A stretch of 64,000 nucleotides of DNA from Agreia sp. PsM10 (GTDB lineage Bacteria > Actinomycetota > Actinomycetes > Actinomycetales > Microbacteriaceae). The translations under genes were made by a program, and so were the position numbers. Position 1 is the first letter of the stretch; each line of letters starts with the position of its first letter. The stretch spans positions 62,001 through 126,000 of the forward strand of contig NZ_JARUXC010000001.1 of the NCBI RefSeq assembly GCF_030433855.1. Reading direction: 5' to 3'. The notes under the pieces are model-generated. The model made no database searches and had not been told where the DNA came from. It saw only the letters and a list, made by a program, of their open reading frames with translations. Below are positions 1 through 9,096 of the stretch, piece after piece.

Positions 1-383
1 AGGGGGCTCGACTCGCTCCACACGTCGAGGTCGTTGTCGCCGGCGATCTCGCGGTTGCCGAGAAGGAAGACCGTCTCGTCTCCCGCGACGAGCGCGGTGA
101 TGACGGTGCCGCCCTCGACGACGCCGTGGCTCTCGGGGATCTCTCCGACCTCGGCGGTGCGCAGCAGCAGGGTCAGCTGGCGGATGCGGGCCTCCATCTT
201 GCCCTGCTCCTCTTTGGCGGCGTGGTAGCCGCCGTTCTCCTTCAGGTCGCCCTCTTCGCGGGCCATCTCGATCTTCTTGGCGATGTCGGTGCGGCCGAAC
301 CCACTGAGCTCCTCGAGCTCATTCGTGAGGCGGTCGTAGGCCTCCTGGGTCAGCCATGTGACCTGGGCTGCTTCGTCTGCCAT
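1..383 (-). CDS. greA: Transcription elongation factor GreA (3' part outside the window)
   Basis: GreA binds the secondary channel of RNA polymerase and stimulates cleavage of backtracked transcripts. 127 codons are visible of a family length near 160. The N-terminal coiled-coil domain is complete: it begins MADEAAQVTWLTQEAYDRL and carries the helix-hairpin residues DIAKKIEMAREEGDLKENGGY (about residues 33-53), with the acidic tip residues that act on the polymerase active site. The C-terminal FKBP-like domain is cut by the window edge. Start ATG at 381-383 is preceded by GGGAG at a good distance. It follows the DUF4307 gene on the same strand, the same order as Rv1081c-greA in Mycobacterium. 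Confidence 0.95.
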   Translation of the reverse strand, partial: MADEAAQVTWLTQEAYDRLTNELEELSGFGRTDIAKKIEMAREEGDLKENGGYHAAKEEQGKMEARIRQLTLLLRTAEVGEIPESHGVVEGGTVITALVAGDETVFLLGNREIAGDNDLDVWSESSP

Positions 384-410
384 GGGAACTCCCTCGTACA
401 AATCAATATG

Positions 411-430
411 GCCCGGGAAATCTCCCGGGC
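411..430. terminator. Perfect 8-bp hairpin between DUF4307 gene and greA
   Basis: GCCCGGGA (411-418) and TCCCGGGC (423-430) form a perfect stem with a 4-nt loop. It lies between two minus-strand genes. On the minus strand it is followed by a moderately T-rich stretch (ATTGATTT), so it may attenuate transcription before greA. There is no strong U tract. Confidence 0.5.
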
Positions 431-443
431 ATCGAGGAAGAGC

Positions 444-842
444 CTAGGTGAGCCAGCAGCGGTAAATCAAACCTGTGACCGACTGCTCGGTCGTACGGAT
501 CGTCTCCGTGATGCCTCGCGTCGCCTCGTCGGATGCGGGGATGTCGACGATCTTCCAGCCCACGATAGCGAATTTCGCGCTCTGCGCCTGCAGCGCGCAG
601 CTCGCCGTGGAGCCCTTCGGAACGGTGAGCAGGAAGTCGATCGAGACCGAGTGCTCGTCGATGACCGTGTGCCCCGTGTCCTTCGCCTCGAGCTCCGCGC
701 TGGAGTTGTCGAGCCCTGCCCACACCACCCAGCCGACCAGCACGACGGCGAACACGGCCGCCGTCACGAGCGCGATGAGGCGTGTGCGTCGCGAATGGGC
801 GCGCGTTCGCCCGTAGCGGATGGCAAGGTCGTCACGCGTCAC
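444..842 (-). CDS. DUF4307 family membrane protein
   Basis: 132 residues. One membrane helix lies at about residues 22-44 (LIALVTAAVFAVVLVGWVVW), followed by an extracytoplasmic domain of about 85 residues with two cysteines near the C-terminus (SCALQAQ and YRCWL), which could form a disulfide. The fold and position next to greA match the actinobacterial DUF4307 family (Rv1081c-like); its function is unknown. Start is GTG at 840-842, with AGAGG about 12 nt upstream. It is divergent from mca, so 843-928 carries both promoters. Confidence 0.85.
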   Translation of the reverse strand: MTRDDLAIRYGRTRAHSRRTRLIALVTAAVFAVVLVGWVVWAGLDNSSAELEAKDTGHTVIDEHSVSIDFLLTVPKGSTASCALQAQSAKFAIVGWKIVDIPASDEATRGITETIRTTEQSVTGLIYRCWLT

Positions 843-928
843 GGAATGGGTGCCTCTCGAAGCAGCGATTAGTCTTAGGTGTTGGTTAGATGTCTAGGCT
901 AATCGGCAAAGCTGTGGAGATGAGACCG

Positions 929-1804
929 ATGACGCTGCGCCTGATGGCCGTGCACGCCCACCCCGACGACGAATCGAGCAAGGGCGCGGCGACGTACGCC
1001 TACTACCTCGATCGCGGGGTCGAGGTCATGGTGGTGAGCTGCACCGGGGGAGAGCGCGGCAGCATCCTGAACGAGTCGCTGGCAGAGCGTCGTCACGCCG
1101 AGAGAGACATGGCGGGCCTGCGTCGTTACGAGATGCAGGCTGCCCAGAAGGCCGTCGGCTTCGAGCACCGCTGGCTGGGCTACGCCGACTCGGGGCTGCC
1201 CGACGAGGGCGAGCCGCTTCCGGCGAACGCGTTCGCGGCGATCCCCGTCGAGATCTCGGCCGAGCCTCTCGTGCACCTGATCCGCGAATTCAAGCCGCAG
1301 GTGCTGATCACCTATGACGAGAACGGCGGCTACCCGCACCCCGACCACATCCGGTGCCACGAGATCTCGGTGCGCGCGCTCGAGGCGGCATCCGATGCCG
1401 CGGCCTACCCCGACGCGGGAGAACCGTGGGGCGTCTCCAAGCTCTACTACGACCGCATCTTCAGCTACCAGCGCATGCGTGCCGTCTACGACGAGATCGT
1501 CGCGACAGACCCCGAGAGCCCGCTCATCGCATCCATGACCGAGATGCGCTCGTGGATGACGGAGAGCCCGTTCCTCGCCACGACCCAGGTGCCGGCCGGC
1601 CCCTTCTTCGACGTGCGCGACAACGCATTGAGGGCACACGCCAGCCAGGTGTCGCCCGACAGCCCGTTTTTCTTCTGGCCCAATGAGCTGCAGCAGAAGG
1701 CCTGGCCGTTCGAGGACTACCAGCTGGTGAGATCGACCGTCGAGACGACCATGCCCGAAGGCGACCTGTTCGCCGGAATCGAGGACGACGATGTACGGCT
1801 TTGA
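929..1804 (+). CDS. mca: Mycothiol S-conjugate amidase
   Basis: Zinc-dependent amidase of the LmbE/PIG-L superfamily. It hydrolyses mycothiol S-conjugates to a mercapturic acid and GlcN-Ins in thiol detoxification. Zinc and catalytic residues are visible in AHPDDES near the N-terminus and in GGYPHPDHIRCHE around residue 135. The paralogue MshB (deacetylase) has the same motifs. Mca is preferred because the neighbours greA, DUF4307 and the following small membrane gene match the order around Rv1082 (mca). An upstream in-frame ATG at 890 is open, but GGAG at 916-919 is correctly spaced only for ATG 929, giving 291 residues. It overlaps the next gene by 14 nt. Confidence 0.9.
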   Translation: MTLRLMAVHAHPDDESSKGAATYAYYLDRGVEVMVVSCTGGERGSILNESLAERRHAERDMAGLRRYEMQAAQKAVGFEHRWLGYADSGLPDEGEPLPANAFAAIPVEISAEPLVHLIREFKPQVLITYDENGGYPHPDHIRCHEISVRALEAASDAAAYPDAGEPWGVSKLYYDRIFSYQRMRAVYDEIVATDPESPLIASMTEMRSWMTESPFLATTQVPAGPFFDVRDNALRAHASQVSPDSPFFFWPNELQQKAWPFEDYQLVRSTVETTMPEGDLFAGIEDDDVRL

Positions 1805-2045
1805 TCACCTCGCTGCGACGGTCACGACCGCTCTGCTGAGCGCCGACGACCAGCCGCAGTTCGACCCCGACACCGTGACTCCCGGGTTCATCGGGTTCAT
1901 CGCCACGTTCGGCGTGGCCGCCATCGTGATCCTGCTGGTGATCGACATGGTGCGCCGCGTGCGCCGGGTGAACTACCGCGAACAGGTGCGCCAGCAGCTC
2001 GAGCAAGAGGCTCGGGATGCCGACGGCACGAGTCAGCTGCCGTAG
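1791..2045 (+). CDS. Small single-span membrane protein downstream of mca
   Basis: 84 residues. A periplasmic-side N-terminus of about 30 residues precedes one membrane helix (about residues 34-54, FIATFGVAAIVILLVIDMV). A short basic, then acidic cytoplasmic tail follows (RRVRRVNYREQVRQQLEQEA). It overlaps the end of mca by 14 nt and is probably translationally coupled to it. A small membrane protein sits in the same place in Mycobacterium (Rv1083, from memory). Function is unknown; a role linked to Mca is only suggested by position. Confidence 0.75.
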   Translation: MYGFDHLAATVTTALLSADDQPQFDPDTVTPGFIGFIATFGVAAIVILLVIDMVRRVRRVNYREQVRQQLEQEARDADGTSQLP

Positions 2046-2734
2046 GCGGGCTTCAGCACGATCAGCAGGATCGCTGTCCAGTGGCAGAGGAACGCCACCA
2101 GGGTGAGCGCATGGAAGATCTCGTGGAAGCCGAACCGGCCGGGGAACGGGTTGGGCCGCTTGAGCGCGTAGACCACGGCGCCCACGGTGTAGCAGACGCC
2201 CCCGATGAGCACGAGCAGCATCATGGCGGCATTCGTGGCGAGCAGGTCGCCCAGATACATGACCGCGGCCCAGCTCAGCACGAGGTAGAGCAGCACGTAC
2301 AGCCACCGGGGGGCGTCGATCCAGAACACCCGGAACCCGATGCCGAACAGCGCGCCCGCCCACACGAGGCACAGAAGAAGGATGCCCTTGTCGGGCGGGA
2401 GGGCCAGAACGGCGATCGGGGTGTAGGTTCCGGCGATCAGCAGGAAGATGTTGGCGTGGTCGATGTGCTTCAGGAGCCGCTTCATGCGCGGCTGCCAGTT
2501 GAAGCGGTGGTAGAGCGCGGAGTTTCCGAACAGCAGCAGTGACGTCGCCATGAACACGGCGCTGGCCGTCTTCGCCGCCGCTCCGTCCGCGAGCACGATG
2601 AGAACGATGCCGCCCACGATGGCGAGCGGGAAGGTGCCCGCGTGGATCCAGCCGCGCCACGTGGGTTTGATTTCGACGGGGTGTTCGAGGGCGTCGTCGA
2701 GAAGGGGAATCCTCGGAAGGTCGGGCTCGGGCAT
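2033..2734 (-). CDS. Hemolysin III / PAQR family membrane protein
   Basis: Predicted 7-TM protein of the HlyIII/YqfA-PAQR family, 233 residues. Family metal-site motifs are present: SALYHRF in the second helix region and FHEIFHALTLVAFLCHW near the C-terminus (the paired histidines), plus HANIFLLIAGTYTP in the middle. The biochemical role of bacterial members is uncertain; hydrolase activity is proposed for PAQR relatives. ATG 2734 is preferred over an upstream in-frame start at 2782, because TACGCT (2741-2746, read on the minus strand) lies 6 nt before it as a leaderless -10 element, and the longer form would overlap the divergent gene. Its 3' end overlaps the previous convergent gene by 13 nt. 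Confidence 0.87.
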   Translation of the reverse strand: MPEPDLPRIPLLDDALEHPVEIKPTWRGWIHAGTFPLAIVGGIVLIVLADGAAAKTASAVFMATSLLLFGNSALYHRFNWQPRMKRLLKHIDHANIFLLIAGTYTPIAVLALPPDKGILLLCLVWAGALFGIGFRVFWIDAPRWLYVLLYLVLSWAAVMYLGDLLATNAAMMLLVLIGGVCYTVGAVVYALKRPNPFPGRFGFHEIFHALTLVAFLCHWTAILLIVLKPAYGS

Positions 2735-2774
2735 GGCACCAGCGTACGCGCCGGAAGACGGGTAGCGTATCCGT
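2735..2774. promoter_or_regulatory. Divergent leaderless promoters in a 40-nt gap
   Basis: The whole gap between two divergent genes is 40 nt. It holds TACGCT (2741-2746, minus strand), 6 nt before ATG 2734, and TAGCGT (2763-2768, plus strand), 6 nt before GTG 2775. No Shine-Dalgarno sequence or TTGACA-like -35 box is visible for either gene. Confidence 0.6.
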
Positions 2775-3560
2775 GTGTCCATCGAAGAGAATCCCCGGGG
2801 CAGCGGCTTTCTCTACGGCCTCTACCAGAAGCGGCTGCGGCGTGAACTCGCCGTCGAGGCCCTGCCGCACCACGTCGCGATGATCATCGACGGCAACCGC
2901 CGCTGGGCCAAGCAGCGTCTGCTCGGCACCGCTGCCCACGGGCATCGCGCCGGTGCCGCCAAGATGCGCGAGTTCCTCGTCTGGTGCGACGACCTCGGAA
3001 TCAAGGTCGTGACGCTCTACCTGCTCTCGACGGACAACCTCACCAGTCGCAAGAAAGACGAGCTCGACGAGCTCGTCGACATCATCGCCGAGCTGGCCGG
3101 TGCCCTGTCGCACTTCAGGGACTGGCGGATCAAGCACGTCGGCAGCGATCTGGGCCTTCCTCCGACACTCGTCTCCGCCCTTGACGAGGCCGAGGAGCGT
3201 ACCGCGGGCCACACGGGTCTCCACGTGAACCTCGCCGTCGGCTACGGGGGCCGCACCGAGATCGCCGATGCCGTGCGCAGCATCATCCGGGCCCACCAGG
3301 AGCAGGGCCACACGCTCGAAGACCTGGCGGAGAGCATCGACCAGGAGCTCATCGCCGAGCATCTCTACACCGGTGGCCAGCGCGATCCCGACCTGGTCAT
3401 CCGCACCTCCGGCGAACAGCGACTCAGCGACTTCATGCTCTGGCAGAGCGCGCACAGCGAGTTCTACTTCATGGAAGCGCTCGGACCGGACATCCGCGAG
3501 GTCGATTTCCTGCGCGCCCTGCGCGACTACTCGCGCAGGCACCGCCGATTCGGCGGCTGA
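2775..3560 (+). CDS. Isoprenyl (cis-prenyl) transferase
   Basis: Cis-prenyltransferase of the UppS family, 261 residues. It condenses isopentenyl diphosphate with an allylic diphosphate in Z configuration. The family signature HVAMIIDGNRRWAKQ (about residues 34-48, with the Mg-binding Asp) and the C-terminal RTSGEQRLSDFMLWQSAHSE are intact. Actinobacteria usually have two such enzymes. The position after hemolysin III matches Rv1086, which makes short-chain (2Z,6E)-farnesyl diphosphate rather than undecaprenyl diphosphate, so I do not assign uppS. Start GTG is leaderless, with TAGCGT ending 6 nt upstream. Confidence 0.9.
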   Translation: MSIEENPRGSGFLYGLYQKRLRRELAVEALPHHVAMIIDGNRRWAKQRLLGTAAHGHRAGAAKMREFLVWCDDLGIKVVTLYLLSTDNLTSRKKDELDELVDIIAELAGALSHFRDWRIKHVGSDLGLPPTLVSALDEAEERTAGHTGLHVNLAVGYGGRTEIADAVRSIIRAHQEQGHTLEDLAESIDQELIAEHLYTGGQRDPDLVIRTSGEQRLSDFMLWQSAHSEFYFMEALGPDIREVDFLRALRDYSRRHRRFGG

Positions 3561-3785
3561 GCCCACGGCATCCGGCCCCCTTCGTTTACATGAACGTAAC
3601 CGAACTCGGGGCGTGTCGTCACCTCTCGAAACACATCGGCACGTAGCGTCAAGTTTCATCAGGTATGGCACCTGGTCGAGTCGGCCACATAAGTACGACT
3701 CGAGGAAAACCTGAGACTTGAGAAAGGCTTAGGGGCCGACTCGCCACAGTGATCCGAGTGCATCGCGCTCGGGGTTGGAGTAGTC
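3561..3785. other. Non-coding region upstream of phoH2 with an inverted repeat
   Basis: 225 nt without a gene. It contains an 8-bp inverted repeat, TCGAGTCG (3676-3683) and CGACTCGA (3696-3703), with a 12-nt spacer, and an A+T-richer patch GTTTACATGAACGTAAC near 3583-3599. Either could be part of the phoH2 promoter or an operator. I could not place a convincing -35/-10 pair. Confidence 0.4.
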
Positions 3786-5159
3786 GTGGCCGATCGCAAT
3801 TCCCACCAGTCAGCCGACACCGGAGTCCGCACGCGGACAACCGATGCGGCGCCGGCAGCCGTGAACCAGAAGGAACGCACCTACGTTCTTGACACCTCGG
3901 TTCTGCTGTCCGATCCCAAGGCGATCTTCCGTTTCGCGGAACATCCGGTCGTTCTGCCGGTCATCGTCATCACCGAGCTCGAATCCAAGAGGAACGACCC
4001 GGAGATCGGATACTTCGCCCGCCAGGCGCTGCGCAACCTCGATGAACTCCGCGTCCTGCACGAGCGGCTCGATTTCCCGATCGCCGTGGGCGACGGAGGA
4101 AGCCTCCGAGTCGAACTGAACCACTCCAACATGTCGGTGCTCCCGTCGGGGCTGCAGCTGAACGACAACGACTCGCGCATCCTCGCCGTGGCCCTCAACC
4201 TGGCCAACGACGGACTCGCCGTGACGGTGGTGTCGAAAGACCTGCCGCTGCGCGTCAAGGCCGCCTCCATCGGCCTCGCCGCCGAGGAGTACCGGGCCGA
4301 GCTCGCCGTCGACTCAGGCTGGACGGGGCTCGCGGACATCACCCTCGGATCGGACCAGATGTCGTCGCTCTACGACGCGGAGTCGATGGAGACCGACCTC
4401 GTCGACGGCATCCCCGTGAACACGGGTCTCGTCATCCACTCGGATCGGGGTTCGGCGCTCGGACGCGTCACCGGCAAGCGGAGCTTCCGTCTCGTGCGCG
4501 GCGATCGCGACGTGTTCGGACTCCACGGCCGTTCCGCCGAGCAGCGGGTGGCCATCGACATGCTGCTCGACCCCGAGGTCGGAATCATCTCGCTGGGAGG
4601 TCGAGCCGGAACGGGAAAGTCGGCTCTGGCCCTCTGCGCGGGACTCGAGGCCGTTCTCGAGAAGCAGCAGCACCGCAAGATCATGGTGTTCAGGCCCCTC
4701 TACGCGGTCGGTGGGCAGGAGCTCGGCTTCCTGCCGGGAGACGCGTCCGAGAAGATGAACCCGTGGGCGCAGGCGGTCTTCGACACCCTCGGTTCGATCG
4801 TGTCGCAGAACGTGATCGACGAGGTGATCGAGCGCAACATCCTCGAGGTGCTTCCGCTCACCCATATCCGTGGTCGTTCGCTGCATGACGCCTTCGTGAT
4901 CGTCGACGAGGCGCAATCGCTCGAACGCAACGTGCTGCTCACCGTTCTGAGCCGCATCGGCCAGAACTCGCGAGTGGTGCTCACCCACGATGTGGCCCAG
5001 CGCGACAACCTGCGTGTCGGGCGGCACGACGGCGTCGCGTCGGTGATCGAGACGCTGAAGGGGCATCCGCTGTTCGGGCACATGACCCTGACGCGATCGG
5101 AGCGGTCGGCGATCGCCGCGCTCGTGACCGAGATGCTGGAGTCGAACGAACTGGCCTGA
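3786..5159 (+). CDS. phoH2: PIN-PhoH2 fusion ATPase (RNA helicase/ribonuclease)
   Basis: 457 residues with two domains. The N-terminal PIN ribonuclease domain (about residues 31-170) has acidic active-site residues in [12 protein letters not shown] (Asp36), VITELES and [11 protein letters not shown]. The C-terminal PhoH RecA-like ATPase has Walker [13 protein letters not shown] (about 272-283) and Walker [10 protein letters not shown] (about 369-377). In mycobacteria PhoH2 is an RNA helicase and sequence-specific RNase, usually paired with a small antitoxin-like gene upstream. No such PhoAT-like frame is obvious in the 225-nt leader here. GTG start has GGAG 6 nt upstream. Position agrees with Rv1095. 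Confidence 0.92.
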   Translation: MADRNSHQSADTGVRTRTTDAAPAAVNQKERTYVLDTSVLLSDPKAIFRFAEHPVVLPVIVITELESKRNDPEIGYFARQALRNLDELRVLHERLDFPIAVGDGGSLRVELNHSNMSVLPSGLQLNDNDSRILAVALNLANDGLAVTVVSKDLPLRVKAASIGLAAEEYRAELAVDSGWTGLADITLGSDQMSSLYDAESMETDLVDGIPVNTGLVIHSDRGSALGRVTGKRSFRLVRGDRDVFGLHGRSAEQRVAIDMLLDPEVGIISLGGRAGTGKSALALCAGLEAVLEKQQHRKIMVFRPLYAVGGQELGFLPGDASEKMNPWAQAVFDTLGSIVSQNVIDEVIERNILEVLPLTHIRGRSLHDAFVIVDEAQSLERNVLLTVLSRIGQNSRVVLTHDVAQRDNLRVGRHDGVASVIETLKGHPLFGHMTLTRSERSAIAALVTEMLESNELA

Positions 5160-5248
5160 CGGCCCTGACGCGGGGCGGTGCCCACGCGGAGTCGTCCCCT
5201 GTGGATAACTCCCGTCGGCCCGCCCCGCACCTCGTTACCGTGGGGGCC

Positions 5249-5797
5249 ATGACAAGGACCCCCGCCCACGTTCTGGTCGTCTGCGTCCTGGGTATCCTCG
5301 CGTGGGCGGCCCTCGGCGGTGGTCCTGGATCGATCACCGCCCTGTGGCTCGCCCTCGTCTCCCCGAGCCTCGTGGTCATCGATGTGCGCCTGAGGCGCCT
5401 GCCGAACGTGCTCGTCGTGCCGGGCCTGGGGGCTGCGCTCATCGATGCCGGCTGGTTCGCCGTCGAATCCGGCCGATTCCCCGCCGCGGCCGTCCTCGCG
5501 ACGTCGATTCTGGTCGCGGCGATGCTCGCCCTGAACCTCCTCGGCGGGCTCGGCATGGGCGACGTCAAGTTGACGGCGGTGATCGCCGGATGCCTGTCGC
5601 TCTTCTCGCCCTGGACTGCCGTCGCAGCCGTGCTGCTGGCTTTCATGCTGGGCGGCGTGTACTCGGCCGCGCTCCTGATACGACGCCGAGAAGGCAGGGC
5701 CGCACGCATCGCCTTCGGGCCCGTGCTCCTGCTCGCATTCTGGGCTGTGATCACGGCCCTTGCCGCGCAGGCTGCTTCGGTAGTGTCGGTGTCGTGA
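5249..5797 (+). CDS. Prepilin peptidase (A24 family, short form)
   Basis: 182-residue polytopic protein with the two catalytic aspartates of A24 aspartic peptidases: VVIDVRLRRLPN near the N-terminus (with the LPN that follows the first Asp) and GLGMGDVKL in the middle. It lacks the N-terminal methyltransferase domain and zinc cysteines, as in TadV/CpaA-type enzymes. It would process type IV pilin-like or Flp pilin precursors; no pilin genes lie in this window. ATG 5249 is chosen over GTG 5201 because TACCGT (5236-5241) ends 7 nt before it, a leaderless arrangement. Its end overlaps the Nudix gene by 4 nt. Confidence 0.85.
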   Translation: MTRTPAHVLVVCVLGILAWAALGGGPGSITALWLALVSPSLVVIDVRLRRLPNVLVVPGLGAALIDAGWFAVESGRFPAAAVLATSILVAAMLALNLLGGLGMGDVKLTAVIAGCLSLFSPWTAVAAVLLAFMLGGVYSAALLIRRREGRAARIAFGPVLLLAFWAVITALAAQAASVVSVS

Positions 5798-6306
5798 CAG
5801 ACCACTCGATGCCGATGCGTCGCCAGACCGTTCACCGCAACCCGTGGTTCGAGGTCGAGCACACCGAGGTCGGTCCGCTGGACTGGTTCGAGGTCACGCG
5901 TGCAGACAGCGCGATGGTGATCGCCGTCACCGAGGCCGGCTCGCTCGTGATCGTGCGAGGCCCTCGGCACACCACCGGAACCGACGCATTCGTCGAGCTG
6001 CCGTCGGGTGCCCTCGAGCCGTCGGAGAAGGCAGAGGCCGCGGCCCGCCGGGAGCTGCTCGAGCAGACGGGCTACTCAGTGGGCGAGCTGAGGTCGCTCG
6101 GCTGGTTCTTCGAATGCCCGGGCATCACGGAATCGAAGTGCTTCGTCTTCGCCGGCCCCGTCACAGGGTGGAGCACGGCGACCCTCGAGCCGGCGGAGCA
6201 TTGGACGAGCGGCCTTGCGTCCCCCGACGAGGTACGTGCCGCGATGGCCTCAGGAGCAATCCGCGACGGGGGAACGCTTGCCGCGCTGGCCCTCTACTGG
6301 AACTAG
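5794..6306 (+). CDS. Nudix hydrolase, ADP-ribose pyrophosphatase-like
   Basis: 170 residues with GTG start at 5794 inside the stop of the preceding gene (4-nt GTGA overlap, so translationally coupled). The Nudix box is [20 protein letters not shown], followed by TGY. It follows G-x5-E-x7-REUxEExGU except that the second Glu of the EE pair is Gln (RELLEQTGY). That residue usually helps bind Mg2+, so activity may be altered or a neighbouring acidic residue may substitute. Upstream ETHER features ([22 protein letters not shown]) resemble ADP-sugar pyrophosphatases. Its stop overlaps that of fumC in a shared CTAG. Confidence 0.82.
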   Translation: MTDHSMPMRRQTVHRNPWFEVEHTEVGPLDWFEVTRADSAMVIAVTEAGSLVIVRGPRHTTGTDAFVELPSGALEPSEKAEAAARRELLEQTGYSVGELRSLGWFFECPGITESKCFVFAGPVTGWSTATLEPAEHWTSGLASPDEVRAAMASGAIRDGGTLAALALYWN

Positions 6307-7727
6307 GCCGCGGGCGGCGTGGTCATCGAGAGCACGTCGAGCGCGGAATCGAGCTGGTCGAGCGTGACCTCGCCCCGCTCCACGAATCCGAGTTCGATGA
6401 CGGCCTCGCGAACCGTGACCTTGTTCGCGACGGAGTGCTTGGCGATCTTCGCTGCGGCCTCGTAGCCGATGATGCGGTTGAGCGGGGTGACGATCGACGG
6501 CGACGACTCGGCGAGTGCGCGGGCGTGCTCGAGGTTGGCCTCGAGGCCCGCCACGGCCTTGTCTGCCAGAAGCACGGATGAGCTCGACAGCAGGCGGATC
6601 GACTCGAGGAGCGCGGTGCCCATGATCGGGATTGCGACGTTGAGCTCGAATGCACCCGACGCGCCCGACCATGCGATGCTGGCGTCGTTGCCGATGACGC
6701 GGGAGCAGACCATCAGTACGGCCTCGGGGATGACGGGGTTGACCTTGCCGGGCATGATCGACGATCCGGGCTGCAGGTCGGGGATGTGCAGCTCGCCCAG
6801 GCCCGCGTTCGGGCCGGAGCCCATCCAGCGCAGGTCGTTGCAGATCTTGGTGAGGCTCACCGCGAGCACTCGCAGGGCACCGGATGCCTCGACGAGCGAA
6901 TCCCGTGCGCCCTGGGCCTCGAAATGGTCGCGCGCCTCGGTGATCGGCAGGCCGGTCTCCTCTGCGAGCAGCCGGATGACCAGCTGGGGGAATCCGGCCG
7001 GCGTGTTGATGCCCGTTCCGACCGCGGTGCCTCCGAGGGGAACCTCGGCGACGCGGGGGAGCGCGGACTGCACACGCTCGATGCCGAGTCGGATCTGACG
7101 GGCGTAGCCGCCGAACTCCTGACCGAGGGTCACGGGGGTGGCGTCCATCAGGTGCGTGCGTCCGGCCTTGACCGCGGTCTTCCACAGCTCGGCCTTCGCC
7201 TCGAGGGCGACGGCCAGGTGCTCGAGGGAGGGAATGAGCTGCGTGATGAGCGCACCCGTGACGGCGATGTGCACAGAGGTGGGGAAGACGTCGTTCGACG
7301 ATTGCGATGCGTTGACGTGGTCGTTCGGGTGGACCCGGCTGCCCAGGCGAGCCGAGGCGAGGGTGCTGAGAACCTCGTTCATGTTCATGTTCGACGAGGT
7401 GCCGCTGCCGGTCTGGTAGACATCGATCGGGAACTCGTCGTCGAGCGACCCTGTGATGACCTCGTCGGCTGCAGAGGCGATCGAGTCGGCGATGGCCTGG
7501 TCGAGTACGCCGAGCTGCGCGTTCGCCAGGGCGGCCGCCTTCTTGATGCGGGCGAGAGCCGCGATCTGGGCCGACTCGAGTCGGTCTCCGGAGATCGGGA
7601 AGTTCTCGACGGCACGCTGCGTCTGCGCGCCGTACTTGGCGTCGACGGGCACGCGAACCTCGCCCATCGTGTCGTGCTCGATCCGGAACTCGTCGGTTCC
7701 GTGCGTTCCGGTTGCTGTGTCCACCAC
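6303..7727 (-). CDS. fumC: Class II fumarate hydratase
   Basis: 474 residues, full length for FumC. It interconverts fumarate and malate in the TCA cycle and needs no iron-sulfur cluster. The superfamily signature [11 protein letters not shown] with the catalytic serine is intact, as are the substrate-site motifs [12 protein letters not shown] and [12 protein letters not shown]. It is last in a minus-strand cluster xseA-xseB-DUF4245-carbonic anhydrase-fumC; the same genes cluster in Mycobacterium (Rv1098c-Rv1108c). GTG start at 7725-7727; a second GTG directly follows. Its stop shares CTAG (6303-6306) with the convergent Nudix gene. Confidence 0.95.
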   Translation of the reverse strand: MVDTATGTHGTDEFRIEHDTMGEVRVPVDAKYGAQTQRAVENFPISGDRLESAQIAALARIKKAAALANAQLGVLDQAIADSIASAADEVITGSLDDEFPIDVYQTGSGTSSNMNMNEVLSTLASARLGSRVHPNDHVNASQSSNDVFPTSVHIAVTGALITQLIPSLEHLAVALEAKAELWKTAVKAGRTHLMDATPVTLGQEFGGYARQIRLGIERVQSALPRVAEVPLGGTAVGTGINTPAGFPQLVIRLLAEETGLPITEARDHFEAQGARDSLVEASGALRVLAVSLTKICNDLRWMGSGPNAGLGELHIPDLQPGSSIMPGKVNPVIPEAVLMVCSRVIGNDASIAWSGASGAFELNVAIPIMGTALLESIRLLSSSSVLLADKAVAGLEANLEHARALAESSPSIVTPLNRIIGYEAAAKIAKHSVANKVTVREAVIELGFVERGEVTLDQLDSALDVLSMTTPPAA

Positions 7728-7792
7728 TGTGTGGCCTGCCTTCCTGTGGGTTTCGCCCGGGTGGGCGGTGATTCGGAGTGTGGTGCCGAGGG

Positions 7793-8428
7793 TCAGACGG
7801 AGCCGATCACGAGATCGGCTACAGCCCTGCCCTCAGCCAGTCTGTAGTTCGCGCCGACGATGGCGAGCCGGCCGTCTGCGACGGCCTCGCTGATCATCTC
7901 GGAACTCTCGAGCAGTTCTCGCACGGTGTCGCGCAGGTGCAGGCGACCGACCTCGTGCGGGTCGACCGCTGCGGTCGCGTCGTCGCCGTGGTGTTCGGCG
8001 GCGTGCACGGCGGGCGTGATCTTCTCGATGATGCCGCGGATGTGCACGGGCAGCAGCGGCGCATCCGGACCGACGGATTCGATGGCTGCTGCGACGGCAC
8101 CGCACTCGTCGTGGCCGAGGACCACGATCAGCGGCACGCCGAGCACGGCCACGGCGTATTCGAGGCTCCCGAGCACGGAGTCGGAGATGACCTGACCCGC
8201 GTTGCGCACGACGAAGAGGTCGCCGAGGCCTTTGTCGAAGATGATCTCGGCTGCGAGACGGGAATCGCTGCACCCGAAGAGCGCGGCTCGGGGAGCCTGC
8301 CCGGCGGCGATCTGGTGCCTGCGCTCGACGTCTTGCCGGGGATGACGCGGCGTGCCGTTGATGAAACGCTCGTTGCCGCGCACCATCTCGCCCCAGATCT
8401 TGGCCGGTGTTCGTGGTGAATCGCTCAT
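7793..8428 (-). CDS. Beta-class carbonic anhydrase
   Basis: 211 residues. It reversibly hydrates CO2 to bicarbonate. Zinc ligands are in FGCSDSR (Cys with the Asp/Arg dyad) and in [10 protein letters not shown] (His and Cys), in the order of beta carbonic anhydrases. VVRNAGQVI is also conserved. The start overlaps the end of the DUF4245 gene by 4 nt (ATGA), so the two are coupled. It lies between DUF4245 and fumC in an apparent operon. Confidence 0.93.
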   Translation of the reverse strand: MSDSPRTPAKIWGEMVRGNERFINGTPRHPRQDVERRHQIAAGQAPRAALFGCSDSRLAAEIIFDKGLGDLFVVRNAGQVISDSVLGSLEYAVAVLGVPLIVVLGHDECGAVAAAIESVGPDAPLLPVHIRGIIEKITPAVHAAEHHGDDATAAVDPHEVGRLHLRDTVRELLESSEMISEAVADGRLAIVGANYRLAEGRAVADLVIGSV

Positions 8429-9090
8429 GGTGTCGCCCCTGTGGTCTGTTGTTCGATCGCGTCGGTGATGGTCGACGCCAGCGCCTCTGCTTCTTCGGGT
8501 GTCGCCGTTCCGGCGACGATGAACGTGCTGCGGCCCGCTTCGGTGGTGAGAGCGTATTTCACATTCCCCACGTCACGGTCGGAATCGCGGTTGTCGTATA
8601 CGGTCCACTCGATGCCGTCGATCGTGGCGGTGCCGGTCGGCGACGTCTGCTTCAGTTCGGTGACGAGCCAGCTCGGATTCGCGTCGATTCCCTGCGTGAT
8701 CGACAGGAACTGCTTCGACGGCGTGATGAGTCCGACGAACCACGAGGTCACTCCGTCGAGGCTCGCCGTCCGGATCTCCGCGACGTTCGAGGTCCACGTG
8801 TCGGGGAGCTCGGGCACCGCGAGGGGCACGGGGAGCGTGCGCTGGGCGCTGACCGCCACCGCACGGTAGTCGACGGCCTGCAGCCGCGACGAATCGTCTC
8901 TCGGAACGAGGAGGACGATGAGGGCGACGATGCCGACGGTGACGCCGACGGCGACCCAGAGGTTTCGGATCGTCTTGCTGTCGCGGTAGTTCTTGGAGTT
9001 CTGCGCCTTCCGGGCTGCCTCTTCCTCGGGCGTCTCGGGTCGTCCGAGTTCCGCCACGATGGGGCGGGGTTTCGGGTCGCGGCGGGCCAC
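8425..9090 (-). CDS. DUF4245 family membrane-anchored protein
   Basis: 221 residues. A cytoplasmic N-terminus of about 43 residues rich in charged residues precedes one membrane helix (about 44-62, LWVAVGVTVGIVALIVLLV), then an extracytoplasmic domain of about 155 residues. DUF4245 proteins are confined to Actinobacteria and sit near xseB, fumC or glpX; function is unknown. The gene begins 6 nt after xseB and overlaps the carbonic anhydrase gene by 4 nt. Confidence 0.85.
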   Translation of the reverse strand: MARRDPKPRPIVAELGRPETPEEEAARKAQNSKNYRDSKTIRNLWVAVGVTVGIVALIVLLVPRDDSSRLQAVDYRAVAVSAQRTLPVPLAVPELPDTWTSNVAEIRTASLDGVTSWFVGLITPSKQFLSITQGIDANPSWLVTELKQTSPTGTATIDGIEWTVYDNRDSDRDVGNVKYALTTEAGRSTFIVAGTATPEEAEALASTITDAIEQQTTGATP

Positions 9091-9096
9091 CTCGTG

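Noticed and set aside
1524-3671. A 715-codon open frame on the minus strand
   Set aside because: It crosses mca, the hemolysin III gene and the cis-prenyltransferase gene out of frame, has low-complexity Arg/Ala/Asp composition, and matches no domain. It is a by-product of high G+C.
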